In this document: positions 25,931-34,640 of the stretch, piece after piece | Numbering within the stretch: position 1 is the first letter of the stretch | Layout: each line of letters begins with the position of its first letter | Assembly: GCF_900102175.1 (NCBI RefSeq) | Contig: NZ_FNKN01000001.1 | Span: 1,054,001 to 1,118,000 of the forward strand | DNA: 64,000 nucleotides | Reading direction: 5' to 3' | Source: Microbacterium sp. cf332 | GTDB lineage: Bacteria > Actinomycetota > Actinomycetes > Actinomycetales > Microbacteriaceae | Program-made: the position numbers and the translations under genes | The notes under the pieces: model-generated | Seen by the model: the letters and a program-made list of their open reading frames with translations, nothing else | Database searches by the model: none | What the model was told of the DNA's origin: nothing

Positions 25931-26443
25931 CTACCGCAGCGGGGTGACGACCTTCTCCTCCGAGTCCCACAGGCGCAGGCCCGCCAGCTCACCCTCGACC
26001 GGCTCTGGCTCCAGAAGCTCGAGCGCTTGCCCCACCTGCGCGGGCGTCATTCGCCGCGCGAGCGTGATGTGCGGGGTCCAGCGATCCGGCGCCGTCACGG
26101 CGTAGTGCTCGGGCGGTTCCCCGACCAGCTCGACGACGTCGGCGTGGAAACGCAGCAGCTCGGCGGTCACGACGAGCGGGCGGGCGAGCACGAATCTGTC
26201 TCGCGCGGGAAAGAGGACGAGCCCGCCGAGGCGGCACACGAGCGGCATCGCCGCCGCGATCGGGGCCAGGGCGGATGCCGCGTCAGCCGACAGCTCGTCG
26301 CGCACGGCGACGGTGACGTGGGGGCGGTTCGACTCGGACGGATGACGTCCGGCGCTGGGCAGGCCGGCATCGACGAGCCGCTGCCAGTCGCCGCGCACGG
26401 CGGCGTCGACGCGACCATCCGGGATCATCTCGACGCTGAACAC
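25931..26443 (-). CDS. 2H-phosphoesterase / 2'-5' RNA ligase family protein
   Basis: A 170-residue protein with the two His-x-Thr motifs of the LigT superfamily: PHVTV (His42, Thr44) and PHITL (His125, Thr127). Such proteins act on 2',3'-cyclic or 2'-5' phosphodiesters in RNA or nucleotides. The GTG start at 26443 has GGAGG about eight bases upstream. It is divergent from the MarR-controlled exporter, so their promoters share a 190-base interval. Confidence 0.82.
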   Translation of the reverse strand: MFSVEMIPDGRVDAAVRGDWQRLVDAGLPSAGRHPSESNRPHVTVAVRDELSADAASALAPIAAAMPLVCRLGGLVLFPARDRFVLARPLVVTAELLRFHADVVELVGEPPEHYAVTAPDRWTPHITLARRMTPAQVGQALELLEPEPVEGELAGLRLWDSEEKVVTPLR

Positions 26444-26480
26444 TCCCCCATCCTCCCCGATTCGACCGACCCCGGGAATA

Positions 26481-26542
26481 GTTGACGCAACTCAACGATT
26501 GGACATATAGTTGACCAATCTCAACGGTTGACTTTCATCAAC
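26481..26542 (+). promoter_or_regulatory. Exporter promoter carrying three GTTGA-N6-TCAAC operators
   Basis: TTGACG (26482-26487) and TATAGT (26506-26511), 18 bases apart, form one of the best promoters in the window. Three exact inverted repeats GTTGA-N6-TCAAC lie at 26481-26496, 26510-26525 and 26527-26542. The first covers the -35, the second covers the -10 end and start region, the third lies downstream. This is the layout of a MarR-repressed promoter; the marR-type gene sits at 28353. Confidence 0.8.
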
Positions 26543-26632
26543 CACTTACGCCCTCATCGGCTATCGAAGAACCCGTCCCACGACGATCCCGTGCCAGCGC
26601 CGCCGCGTCCGTCCGATTCTCCAGGAGGACTC

Positions 26633-28342
26633 ATGTCCGCTTCCCCGTCCGTTCCCCACGAAGGGAAGAGCATGTCGCGCCGCGCCGTGCTCGAAGCCCT
26701 GTCGGGGCTGCTGCTCGGCATGTTCGTGTCGATGCTCGCCTCGACCGTCGTCTCGACCTCGCTGCCGGTGATCATCCACGACCTCGAAGGCACGCAGACC
26801 GCGTTCACCTGGGTCGTCACTGCGACGCTGCTGACCACGGCGATCTCGACCCCCATCTGGGGCAAGCTCGCCGACCTCACCAACCGCAAGGTCCTGTACC
26901 AGCTCGCAATCGTCATCTTCGTGCTGGCCACCGCGGCCGCCGGTTTCTCGCAGAGCCCCGAGATGCTCATCGCGTTCCGAGCCGTCCAGGGTATCGGCGC
27001 GGGCGGACTCGCCGCGCTCAGCCAGGTGCTCATGGCCGACATCATCAGCCCGCGCGAGCGCGGTCGCTACATGGGCCTGTTCGGGGCCGTGATGGCCGTC
27101 GCGACGATCGGCGGACCGCTCCTCGGCGGTGTCATCACCGACGCATGGGGCTGGCGCTGGAACTTCTTCGTCTCGCTGCCCGTCGCGGTGGCCGCGCTGC
27201 TGATCGTCCAGCGGACGCTGCACATCGCGCCGCGGGAGCGCAAGCAGACGAGCATCGACTACCTCGGCATCGTCCTGCTGTCGACGTCGGTGTCGCTGCT
27301 GCTGATCTGGGTCACGCTCGCCGGCGACTCGTTCGAGTGGATGAGCGTCGAGACGCTCCTCATGGTCGGCGGCGCCGTCCTCGCGGCGATTCTGTTCGTC
27401 GTCACCGAGCTGAAGGTGCGCGAGCCCCTCGTCCCGCTCACGCTGTTCCGCAACCTCACCTTCACCCTCTCGGTGATCGCGTCGATCGCGACGGGCATCG
27501 CGATGTTCGGCGCCTCGGTGTTCCTCAGTCAGTACATGCAGCTCGCCCGCGGCGCCACGCCCACCGAGGCCGGCGTCATGACGATCCCGATGATCGGCGG
27601 TCTGCTGGTCGCCTCCATCGGCGTCGGCGCGCTCATCACGCGCACCGGTAAGTGGAAGCCGTTCCTCATCGTCGGAGCCGCGCTCCTCATCGCCGGATCG
27701 ACCATGCTGTCGACGATCCACTACGACACCGACTTCACGCTCGTCTCGCTCTACATGGCGATGCTCGGCGCCGGCGTCGGGATGACGATGCAGAACCTCG
27801 TGCTCGTCGTGCAGAACACCACGAGCCCGACCGAGATCGGCGTCGCCAGCTCGGGTGTGACGTTCTTCCGCAGCCTCGGCGGCACGATCGGCGTCTCGGT
27901 GATGGGGGCGGCGCTCGCCTCGCAGGTGACCACCCTCGTCGGAGAGCGCCGGGACGACATCCAGGGCGCGCTCATGTCGCTCGGAGATCAGGCGCAGACC
28001 TGGGCCACCCAGCTGCAGTCGGGGACGCTCCCCCAGGTGTCCGCGATGCCCGAGGCGCTGCGGGTCGTGTTCGAGGACATCTACGCGACCGGCATCTCGC
28101 ACTCGTTCCTCATCGCCGTGCCGTTCGCGGTGCTGAGCCTCATTGCGATCGTCTTCCTGCCGAACAAGCCGCTCACCACGATGACGACGACCGAGCGCCT
28201 GCAGGCCGGCGAGGCCGACCTCGCGACCGTCTCGGTGCCCGAGGGCATGGGCGTGCTGACCGCCACCGGTTCGGTGGGCACCATCCCGGATGCCGCCGGA
28301 GACGACCGCGCCGGCACCGGATCGCGCCGGTCGGCTCGATAA
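26633..28342 (+). CDS. DHA2-type MFS multidrug exporter
   Basis: A 569-residue transporter with 14 predicted membrane helices. The MFS loop GKLADLTNRKVLYQ follows helix 2, and motif C-like GAVMAVATIGGPLLGGVI lies in helix 5. The ATG at 26633 has a perfect AGGAGG. A 90-base leader containing one of three operators precedes it. The following MarR gene is 10 bases away, so both form one unit. Family members export dyes, quaternary compounds and antibiotics; the substrate is unknown. Confidence 0.9.
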   Translation: MSASPSVPHEGKSMSRRAVLEALSGLLLGMFVSMLASTVVSTSLPVIIHDLEGTQTAFTWVVTATLLTTAISTPIWGKLADLTNRKVLYQLAIVIFVLATAAAGFSQSPEMLIAFRAVQGIGAGGLAALSQVLMADIISPRERGRYMGLFGAVMAVATIGGPLLGGVITDAWGWRWNFFVSLPVAVAALLIVQRTLHIAPRERKQTSIDYLGIVLLSTSVSLLLIWVTLAGDSFEWMSVETLLMVGGAVLAAILFVVTELKVREPLVPLTLFRNLTFTLSVIASIATGIAMFGASVFLSQYMQLARGATPTEAGVMTIPMIGGLLVASIGVGALITRTGKWKPFLIVGAALLIAGSTMLSTIHYDTDFTLVSLYMAMLGAGVGMTMQNLVLVVQNTTSPTEIGVASSGVTFFRSLGGTIGVSVMGAALASQVTTLVGERRDDIQGALMSLGDQAQTWATQLQSGTLPQVSAMPEALRVVFEDIYATGISHSFLIAVPFAVLSLIAIVFLPNKPLTTMTTTERLQAGEADLATVSVPEGMGVLTATGSVGTIPDAAGDDRAGTGSRRSAR

Positions 28343-28352
28343 GGTGATCGGG

Positions 28353-28874
28353 ATGTCCGCAGCACGAGTGTCCGACGAGTCCCGGGGGCAGACCGCCCCC
28401 GGGACCGCGGGCCCCGCCGCGTCGCCGTCCGCCCAAGTGAGGGCGGCGGCCGTGCGGGCTCTCGAGCTCGAGTTCGGCGAGCTGTTCACGCACGTCCGTC
28501 GTCTCTTCGCCGAGAACGCCGACCGGCTGAGCCCCGGCATGCTGCCCGGCGCGTACAAGGTGTTCACGACGATCGCCCGACGCGGTGAGATCACCCTGTC
28601 GGCCCTCGCGGAGACGCTCCACTCCGACAAGGGACAGATCAGCCGGACGGTCCGCGAGCTCGAGGAGCTGCGGCTGGTGCAGCGCACCCCCGACCCCGCC
28701 GACGGTCGGTCGAGCCTCCTCTCGGCAACGCCCGACGGCATGCGCCGGCTCGACGCGGTCCGCGCCCCGCGCGAGAACTCCCTCATCACGGCGCTCGAAT
28801 CATGGCACGTCGACGACATCCGCGAACTGACCCGATTGCTGCACGCCCTCTCCGCGTCCGAGACGCCGGAGTGA
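28353..28874 (+). CDS. MarR-family regulator
   Basis: A 173-residue protein. After a disordered 30-residue start it has the MarR fold, with recognition helix region ALAETLHSDKGQISRTVREL and wing VQRTPDPADGRSSLL. It follows the exporter by 10 bases. A TAAGGT sequence (28340-28345) overlaps the exporter stop and lies 7 bases before the ATG, so a separate leaderless transcript is possible. It is the likely ligand of the three palindromes at the exporter promoter. Confidence 0.88.
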   Translation: MSAARVSDESRGQTAPGTAGPAASPSAQVRAAAVRALELEFGELFTHVRRLFAENADRLSPGMLPGAYKVFTTIARRGEITLSALAETLHSDKGQISRTVRELEELRLVQRTPDPADGRSSLLSATPDGMRRLDAVRAPRENSLITALESWHVDDIRELTRLLHALSASETPE

Positions 28875-28953
28875 TCGACGTCCGGCTCCGACCGGACGCG
28901 ACGAGCTTCTCCCCTCGGTGACCGCTCCGTAACACGGGCGAGACAATGTCACG

Positions 28954-28969
28954 GTTGACTGAGGTCCAC
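28954..28969 (+). promoter_or_regulatory. Possible degenerate MarR operator before the quinone reductase gene
   Basis: GTTGA-N6-TCCAC differs at one position from the three exact GTTGA-N6-TCAAC sites of the exporter promoter and lies 48 bases before the reductase start. Chance occurrence is possible for a single imperfect site. Confidence 0.4.
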
Positions 28970-29016
28970 CGAGCATCACCGTTGCCGACGTCGGCGACGC
29001 GAGGAAGGAGCGACGG

Positions 29017-30045
29017 ATGAGATTCCGGCCGCTGCGCACAGCAACAGCCTCCCACCCGGCCGCCGCGGTCGAGGCGCCGCCCGAGACGATGCGAGCCGTC
29101 GTCTTCGACGGGCCGGGCGGTCCCGAAACGCTTCGCATCGCCGAGATCCCAGTGCCCTCTCCCGCCCTGAGCGAGGTGCTCGTGCGGATCGTCGCCGCCG
29201 GCGTCAACCCCATCGACGTCAAGACCCGCTCCGGCGGCGGCGTGTCGGGACTGATCGACCGGTGGCCGAGCACGCTCGGGTTCGACTTCAGCGGCGTCGT
29301 GGTGGCCAGCCCGTACGAGACGCACGAGCTCCAGCCCGGCGCCGAGGTGTTCGGGATGCTGCCGTTCCCGCGGTCGGGCGGCAGCTACGCGGAGTACGCC
29401 GTCGTGCCCTCGCTGTCGGTCGCCCGCAAGCCCGCGAGCCTCTCGCACGTCGAGGCCGCGGGCGTGCCCCTCGCCGCACTGACCGCGTGGGGACTCGTCG
29501 TCGAGACGGCTCACGCCCACGAGGGCCAGCGGATGCTCATCCACGCGGGCTCGGGCGGTGTGGGCCATTTCGCGGTGCAGCTCGCCGCGTACTTCGGAGC
29601 ACAGGTCACCGCGACCGGTTCCGAGCGGAACCTGCCGTGGCTGCGGGAGTTGGGCGCCTCCGTCGTCGTCGACTATGCGACGACGCGGTTCGAGGACGTG
29701 GTCAGCGAGATGGATGTCGTGATCGATCTGGTCGGCAACGTCCACGACGACACCGGATCGCGCTCGCTCGAGGTGCTGCGACCGGGAGGCCTCTACGTGA
29801 TGGTGCCGACCGGCGGGTGGCCGGGCTACGCCGAGGCCGCTGCCGCGGCGGGCGTGCGGGCGACGGGGTACAAGGTCATCCCGGACGGCAGCGTCCTGGC
29901 GACACTCGGGCGCTTGCTCGACTCCGGCGCGATCCAGGTGTTCGTCGAGGGCGTGCACGACCTCGCCGACGTCGCCGCGGCGCACGTCGAGGTCGAACGG
30001 GGTCACGCGCGCGGCAAGGTCGTGCTCACGATCGCCGAGAGCTGA
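29017..30045 (+). CDS. NADP-dependent quinone oxidoreductase-like MDR protein
   Basis: A 342-residue medium-chain reductase of the zinc-free quinone-reductase type. It has GVNPIDVKTRSG near residue 65, the nucleotide-binding loop HAGSGGVGHFAVQLA near 180 and no set of zinc-ligand cysteines. AAGGAG precedes the ATG. A 25-residue N-terminal extension comes before the usual MRAVVFDGPGGPE start, so an internal start is possible. Position after the MarR-exporter pair suggests a role in electrophile or quinone stress. Confidence 0.85.
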   Translation: MRFRPLRTATASHPAAAVEAPPETMRAVVFDGPGGPETLRIAEIPVPSPALSEVLVRIVAAGVNPIDVKTRSGGGVSGLIDRWPSTLGFDFSGVVVASPYETHELQPGAEVFGMLPFPRSGGSYAEYAVVPSLSVARKPASLSHVEAAGVPLAALTAWGLVVETAHAHEGQRMLIHAGSGGVGHFAVQLAAYFGAQVTATGSERNLPWLRELGASVVVDYATTRFEDVVSEMDVVIDLVGNVHDDTGSRSLEVLRPGGLYVMVPTGGWPGYAEAAAAAGVRATGYKVIPDGSVLATLGRLLDSGAIQVFVEGVHDLADVAAAHVEVERGHARGKVVLTIAES

Positions 30046-30170
30046 GTCCCTCCCCCGCCGGTCGGCGGGATCTCGCCGAGGACGCTCCCTCGCGCCCACC
30101 GCGCACCATTGCAGGGACGCTCTCGCGATGAGGGTGCGCTCTCGGCGAACCGATCTCGGGCAGACCGGGC

Positions 30171-31076
30171 TCAGGTCGCGGGCTCGAGCACGCGTCGAGC
30201 CTCGAGGACCACCTCGTCGGCGACGGCGTCGAGCAGCGGTGAGGCGAGGTTCCACTGCTGCCAGTACAGCGGCACGACGATGTCCTCTCCGCCGAGCCGC
30301 ACCAGTTCGCCCCGCTCCACGTGCGCGCGCGACTGAAGCGTCGGCAGCAGCGCCCACCCCAGGCCGAGCAGCACCGCGGTCGCGAAGTCCTGCGAGGCCG
30401 GGACGCGGTGCCGCGGCGGTGTGTGGGCGTCCACCCCTGCGCCGCGCAGCCACCGCGTCTGCAGCTCGTCGCGGCGATCGAAGTCCACGACCGGTGCCGA
30501 CGCGAGCCCGTCGGCGTCGGGCCCCCAACCGGCGTCCGCGCCCGCACTCGCGGGGAACCAACGGTCCACGAACGCCGGCGTCGCCACGGCCTCGTACCGC
30601 AGGGCGCCGAGGGCGCTCACCCGGCATCCGGCCACCGCGATCCGCCGCGACGTGACCGCCCCCGTGACCGTGCCCGACTCGAGCAGCCCAGCGGTGAAGT
30701 CCTGATCGTCGCGATGGAGGTCGAACACGACGCCGTGCGTGGCGGCGACCCGCGCGAGGGGAGGCAGGAACCACGTGGCGAGCGAGTCCGCGTTGACGGC
30801 GAGGGGCACGCTCGTGACCACATCGTCGAGACCGGCGAAGGCGTCGCGCTCGAGCAGCGCGAGCTGCCGCGCATACCGGACGAAGCGATGCGCCGCCTCG
30901 GTCGCGCGGGCGGGCTTCGAACGCACGAGCAGCACCTGACCCGCGACGCGCTCGAGGGCCCGGATGCGCTGACTCACGGCGGAGGGCGTGATGTGCAGAC
31001 GACGTGCGGCGGCGTCGAGACTGCCCTCATCGAGGATCACAGCAAGCGTCTCGACGAGTTCGGACGGAACGCGCAT
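30171..31076 (-). CDS. lysG: LysG/ArgP-type LysR regulator of the amino-acid exporter
   Basis: A 301-residue LysR-family activator. The N-terminal helix-turn-helix is SLDAAARRLHITPSAVSQRI; the rest is the effector-binding domain. The ATG at 31076 (MRVPSELVETL) is preferred to an upstream in-frame start. It is divergent from the LysE exporter gene, the standard LysG-LysE layout in which LysG senses lysine, arginine or histidine and activates export. Confidence 0.88.
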   Translation of the reverse strand: MRVPSELVETLAVILDEGSLDAAARRLHITPSAVSQRIRALERVAGQVLLVRSKPARATEAAHRFVRYARQLALLERDAFAGLDDVVTSVPLAVNADSLATWFLPPLARVAATHGVVFDLHRDDQDFTAGLLESGTVTGAVTSRRIAVAGCRVSALGALRYEAVATPAFVDRWFPASAGADAGWGPDADGLASAPVVDFDRRDELQTRWLRGAGVDAHTPPRHRVPASQDFATAVLLGLGWALLPTLQSRAHVERGELVRLGGEDIVVPLYWQQWNLASPLLDAVADEVVLEARRVLEPAT

Positions 31077-31135
31077 CTTCAGCTGTGCTTCATCACATGC
31101 AGATTCATGAACTGGACTGTAGCGCAACGCGTCCG

Positions 31136-31141
31136 TACGTT
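31136..31141 (+). promoter_or_regulatory. -10 box for lysE (leaderless)
   Basis: TACGTT lies 6 bases before the GTG at 31148 and so selects that start over the ATG at 31097. Upstream, TTCATCACATGCAGATTCATGAA (broken here as TTCAT-N13-ATGAA, 31090-31112) is a dyad that could be the LysG site. Confidence 0.5.
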
Positions 31142-31147
31142 CGACTC

Positions 31148-31765
31148 GTGCTCACAGCGTCTCTCGCCGGCTTCGGTCTCGGGCTGTCCCTCATCGTCGC
31201 CATCGGCGCGCAGAACCTCTTCGTGCTGCGCCAGGGCGTGCGGCGCGAGCACGTGCTGCTGGTCGCGACGATCTGCGCGGCCTCGGATGCGGTACTCATC
31301 GTCGCCGGGGTCACCGGTCTCGGGCTCGTGCTCGAGACCGTCCCGTGGCTCGTGCCGGTCGTGCGGTGGGCGGGGGCGGCGTTCCTGCTGACCTACGGCC
31401 TCCTCGCGGCGCGGCGTGCCTGGCGCCCGAGCGGTGCCTCGCTCGACGCGGGCGCGGCCGGTGGGCGTCCCGTCGCCCGGCGGCGCACCGCCGTCGTCCT
31501 CACCTGCCTCGCGCTGACCTGGCTCAATCCCCACGTCTATCTCGACACCGTCTTCCTCCTCGGGAGCATCGCCGCGACCCACGGCGGCGAGCGCGGCTGG
31601 TTCGCCGTCGGGGCGGTCACGGCCAGCGTCCTGTGGTTCTTCGGCCTCGCGTACGGCGCACGGATGCTCGGCCGGGTGCTGGCGACGCCGCGCGCGTGGC
31701 GGGTGCTCGACGCGTTCGTCGCCCTCGTCATGATCGCGCTCGCGATGAGCTTGGTGTGGCCCTGA
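31148..31765 (+). CDS. lysE: LysE/ArgO-type basic amino-acid exporter
   Basis: A 205-residue membrane protein with five or six helices. It shows the LysE hallmark GLSLIVAIGAQNLFVLRQG near the N-terminus and LALTWLNPHVYLDTVFLLGS in the middle. It exports lysine and arginine when intracellular pools rise. GTG at 31148 is chosen because of the box 6 bases upstream. It is divergent from lysG. Confidence 0.9.
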   Translation: MLTASLAGFGLGLSLIVAIGAQNLFVLRQGVRREHVLLVATICAASDAVLIVAGVTGLGLVLETVPWLVPVVRWAGAAFLLTYGLLAARRAWRPSGASLDAGAAGGRPVARRRTAVVLTCLALTWLNPHVYLDTVFLLGSIAATHGGERGWFAVGAVTASVLWFFGLAYGARMLGRVLATPRAWRVLDAFVALVMIALAMSLVWP

Positions 31766-31807
31766 TCCAGCGCACCGGTACGTCACGAGGTGCGGCAGGA
31801 TGAGGTC

Positions 31808-32083
31808 ATGCGCAGCGTTCACGTCGACGTCGAGGGCCGGGTCCAGGGCGTCGGATACCGGTACAGCCTGCGTCTCGAAGCCGAACGCCGTGGCGTCGCA
31901 GGATGGGTGCGCAATCGGTCGGATGGAACGGTCGAGGCCGTCGTCGAGGGACCGGATGATGCTGTCGACGACGTCCTCGCCTGGCTGGCGAACGGTCCCC
32001 CGGGCGCCCGCGTCGATCGCACCCGCGTGACGGATGCTCCGGTCTCCGGCACAACCGGCTTCGAGGTGCGCGACACCCGCTGA
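31808..32083 (+). CDS. acyP: Acylphosphatase
   Basis: A 91-residue protein with the full acylphosphatase pattern VEGRVQGVGYRYSLRLEA, whose arginine binds phosphate, and GWVRNRSDGTVEAVVEG with the catalytic asparagine. It hydrolyses carboxyl-phosphate bonds such as acetyl phosphate or 1,3-bisphosphoglycerate. GATGAGG precedes the ATG at 31808; an ATG at 31790 would only add six residues. Confidence 0.92.
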   Translation: MRSVHVDVEGRVQGVGYRYSLRLEAERRGVAGWVRNRSDGTVEAVVEGPDDAVDDVLAWLANGPPGARVDRTRVTDAPVSGTTGFEVRDTR

Positions 32084-32150
32084 GACCGCGGGGATCGCGC
32101 TCGTGCGGCCGGCTCCGGCCTCGACGAGACCGGTCCGGCTGCGCGACGGG

Positions 32151-33194
32151 TCAGCGCGCGGGAACCCCGCTCGCCAGCTCGCGGAGCACCTCTGCCGCAT
32201 CCTCGCGCGTGGCCAACGCCGCAGCCTGGCCGGCCCACAATGACGACAGTTCCGGGTCTCCGCCGGCCGCGGTCCGGAAGACCGCGGTGAGCCAGTTCTG
32301 CGCCGGGAACGGAGCGATCACCCCGGCGGCCTCGATGTCGTGCACAGCACGGTTCGGGATGCCGCGGGCGAGGCGGCCGCTCATGGCGCGGGTGAGGACG
32401 GTCGTCGTGTCGTCAGCGGCCGCGATGGCCGCTCGGTGGCCGTCGGAGGCGGCCGACTGCCGGGTGCGGAGAAACGCCGTGCCCACCTGCACGCCCGCAG
32501 CCCCGAGGGCGAAGGCGGCTGCGACACCGCGACGATCCGCGATGCCCCCGGCAGCGACGACGGGGATGTCGACGGCATCCACCACCTGCGGGACGAGCGC
32601 CAGGGTGCCGACGAGCGACCGCTCGGGGGCGGCGAGGAACGAAACGCGGTGCCCGGCCGCCTCCGCGCCGCTCGCGACGACGAGATCGACTCCCCCGGCC
32701 TCGAGGGCGCGGGCCTCGGCGACCGACGTGGCCGTACCGATGACTCGGATACCGCGCCGGTGGGCCTCGGCGACAGTGTCGGCGCTCGGCACGCCGTACA
32801 CGACGCTGAGCGCCGCGGGGGCGGCATCCCAGATGGCGTCGAGCTGTTCCGCGAGCGGCGGCAGGAAGCGTTCCGGAGGCTCCGGAGCGGCGGCACCCGC
32901 AGCCTCGTAGAGCGGGCGCAGCGCGTCGCGCGCGGGCGCGAAACGGACGGTCTCGGGCCCGACCTCGTCGCCGAGGGGAAGCCAGAGGTTCAGTGAGAAG
33001 GGGCGAGACGTGCATTCACGCATCTGGGCCGCGGTCTCGGCGATGCGCGCTGCGTCGTAGCCGTAGAGACCGTACGAGCCGAGCCCGCCACCTTCGCTGA
33101 CGAGGGCGGTCAGCTCGATCGACGACAGCCCGCCGAAAGGTCCGAGGATCACCGGAAGGTCGATTCCGAGGAGGTCCGTCAGAGCTGCGGTCAT
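32151..33194 (-). CDS. Nitronate monooxygenase-like flavoprotein
   Basis: A 347-residue TIM-barrel FMN enzyme of the 2-nitropropane dioxygenase family. Features include ILGPFGGLSSIELTALVSEGG, VVASGAEAAGHR, which carries the family histidine, and VVAAGGIADRRGVAAAFALGA in the phosphate-binding region. It could oxidise alkyl nitronates, but many family members have other or unknown reactions. A TACCGT box six bases before the ATG suggests a leaderless mRNA. Confidence 0.85.
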   Translation of the reverse strand: MTAALTDLLGIDLPVILGPFGGLSSIELTALVSEGGGLGSYGLYGYDAARIAETAAQMRECTSRPFSLNLWLPLGDEVGPETVRFAPARDALRPLYEAAGAAAPEPPERFLPPLAEQLDAIWDAAPAALSVVYGVPSADTVAEAHRRGIRVIGTATSVAEARALEAGGVDLVVASGAEAAGHRVSFLAAPERSLVGTLALVPQVVDAVDIPVVAAGGIADRRGVAAAFALGAAGVQVGTAFLRTRQSAASDGHRAAIAAADDTTTVLTRAMSGRLARGIPNRAVHDIEAAGVIAPFPAQNWLTAVFRTAAGGDPELSSLWAGQAAALATREDAAEVLRELASGVPAR

Positions 33195-33200
33195 GATCCG

Positions 33201-33206
33201 ACGGTA
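33201..33206 (-). promoter_or_regulatory. -10 box for the nitronate monooxygenase-like gene (leaderless)
   Basis: TACCGT on the minus strand lies exactly 6 bases before the ATG at 33194. Confidence 0.5.
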
Positions 33207-33243
33207 CCGCGACGACCGTCCCGGCGTGTGGGCCGGGAGACGA

Positions 33244-33279
33244 CGAACGGGGCCTCGCCCGAAGGCGAGACCCCGTTCG
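33244..33279 (-). terminator. Terminator after rplA
   Basis: CGAACGGGG pairs with CCCCGTTCG; inside, TCGCC and GGCGA extend the hairpin around a CGAA tetraloop. It lies 13 bases beyond the rplA stop and closes the rplKA transcript. Confidence 0.85.
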
Positions 33280-33291
33280 ATCGAACTGCGA

Positions 33292-33981
33292 TCAGACGAG
33301 CGCGTTGACGTCCAGCGGGATGCCGGGGCCGAACGTGGTCGACACGGCGCCCTTCTGGATGTAGCGGCCCTTGGCGCTCGAGGGCTTCAGACGGACGATC
33401 TCCTCGACCGCCGTGTTGAAGTTCTCTTCGAGCTGCTCGGCCGAGAACGACGCCTTGCCGACGACGAAGTGCACGTTGGCGTGCTTGTCGACGCGGAACT
33501 CGATCTTTCCGCCCTTGATCTCCTCGACGGCCTTGGCCGGGTTGGGGGTCACGGTGCCGGTCTTGGGGTTGGGCATGAGGCCTCGGGGACCGAGGACCTT
33601 ACCCAGGCGGCCGACCTGGCCCATGAGCTCGGGCGTCGAGACGGCCGAGTCGAAAGCGGTCCAGCCGCCGGCGACCTTCTCGATGAGCTCGGCGCCGCCG
33701 ACCTCGTCAGCACCCGCCGCGATCGCGGCCTCAGCGGCCGGGCCGGTCGCGAACACGATGACGCGCGCGGTCTTGCCGGTGCCGTGGGGCAGGATGACCG
33801 TGCCGCGGACCATCTGGTCCGCCTTGCGCGGGTCGACGGCGAGCTTCAGCGCGACCTCGACGGTCGAGTCGAACTTCTTCGACCCGGTGTCCTTCGCGAG
33901 AGCGACTGCCTCGGTGGAGCTGTAGAACTTGTCGCGGTCGATCTTCGCCGCGGCTGCTTCGTAAACCTTGGACTTAGCCAT
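33292..33981 (-). CDS. rplA: Ribosomal protein L1
   Basis: A 229-residue protein of the L1 stalk. Typical segments include [35 protein letters not shown] and the C-terminal region [12 protein letters not shown]. It follows rplK by 13 bases. L1 often also represses translation of its own operon. Confidence 0.97.
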   Translation of the reverse strand: MAKSKVYEAAAAKIDRDKFYSSTEAVALAKDTGSKKFDSTVEVALKLAVDPRKADQMVRGTVILPHGTGKTARVIVFATGPAAEAAIAAGADEVGGAELIEKVAGGWTAFDSAVSTPELMGQVGRLGKVLGPRGLMPNPKTGTVTPNPAKAVEEIKGGKIEFRVDKHANVHFVVGKASFSAEQLEENFNTAVEEIVRLKPSSAKGRYIQKGAVSTTFGPGIPLDVNALV

Positions 33982-33994
33982 TGTGTTCTCCCCC

Positions 33995-34426
33995 TCAGCT
34001 CTCGACCGTGATGCCCATGGAACGGGCGGTGCCGGCGATGATCAGCGAGGCGGCCTCGATGTCATTGGCGTTCAGGTCGGGCATCTTGGCCTCGGCGATC
34101 TCGCGGACCTGGTCCTTCGTGAGCTTCGCGACCTTGGTCGTGTGCGGCGTCGGCGAGCCCTTGGCGACGCCGGCGGCCTTCTTGATGAGCTCCGCCGCGG
34201 GCGGGGTCTTCAGGATGAAAGTGAAGCTGCGGTCCTCGTAGACGGTGATCTCGACGGGGATGACGTTGCCGCGCTGCGACTCGGTCGCGGCGTTGTACGC
34301 CTTGCAGAACTCCATGATGTTGACGCCATGCTGACCGAGCGCGGGGCCGATCGGCGGCGCCGGGTTGGCGGCTCCTGCCTTGATCTGGAGCTTGATCAGG
34401 CCGGTCACCTTCTTCTTCGGTGCCAT
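33995..34426 (-). CDS. rplK: Ribosomal protein L11
   Basis: A 143-residue protein of the GTPase-associated centre. It has [20 protein letters not shown] at the N-terminus and the C-terminal RNA-binding domain ending [17 protein letters not shown]. The ATG at 34426 follows GAGGAAAGGAAAAC; the longer frame is leader sequence. A terminator and a new promoter separate it from nusG. Confidence 0.97.
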   Translation of the reverse strand: MAPKKKVTGLIKLQIKAGAANPAPPIGPALGQHGVNIMEFCKAYNAATESQRGNVIPVEITVYEDRSFTFILKTPPAAELIKKAAGVAKGSPTPHTTKVAKLTKDQVREIAEAKMPDLNANDIEAASLIIAGTARSMGITVES

Positions 34427-34535
34427 TCGTTTTCCTTTCCTCGAGCGGATGCCGGTGGCATCCCTCTCCCGCACACCCGGCATCTCCGAGCGGCGGTCGT
34501 GTCGCGCGGACGCGAAAGCGCCCGCAAACTCCCCA

Positions 34536-34541
34536 AGACTA
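34536..34541 (-). promoter_or_regulatory. -10 box for rplKA
   Basis: TAGTCT with upstream TGCGG on the minus strand lies between the nusG terminator and rplK, giving a leader of about 100 bases. No convincing -35 is seen. The leader may hold the L1 autoregulatory site. Confidence 0.45.
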
Positions 34542-34589
34542 CCGCATGTCGGGCGTTCCCGGGCGCTGCGGCGACGGGCAGGACGACGA

Positions 34590-34622
34590 AGCGCCCCGGC
34601 CGCCAGAAGGCGGAGGGGCGCT
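34590..34622 (-). terminator. Terminator after nusG
   Basis: On the minus strand AGCGCCCC pairs with GGGGCGCT, with an inner CCGCC / GGCGG stem around a short loop. It lies 18 bases beyond the nusG stop. Confidence 0.75.
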
Positions 34623-34640
34623 CGTCGACGCGACGTCGCG

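Noticed and set aside
26561..28819. 752-codon minus-strand frame antisense to the exporter and MarR genes
   Set aside because: No recognisable domain, and it mirrors the codon structure of two well-supported genes on the other strand.
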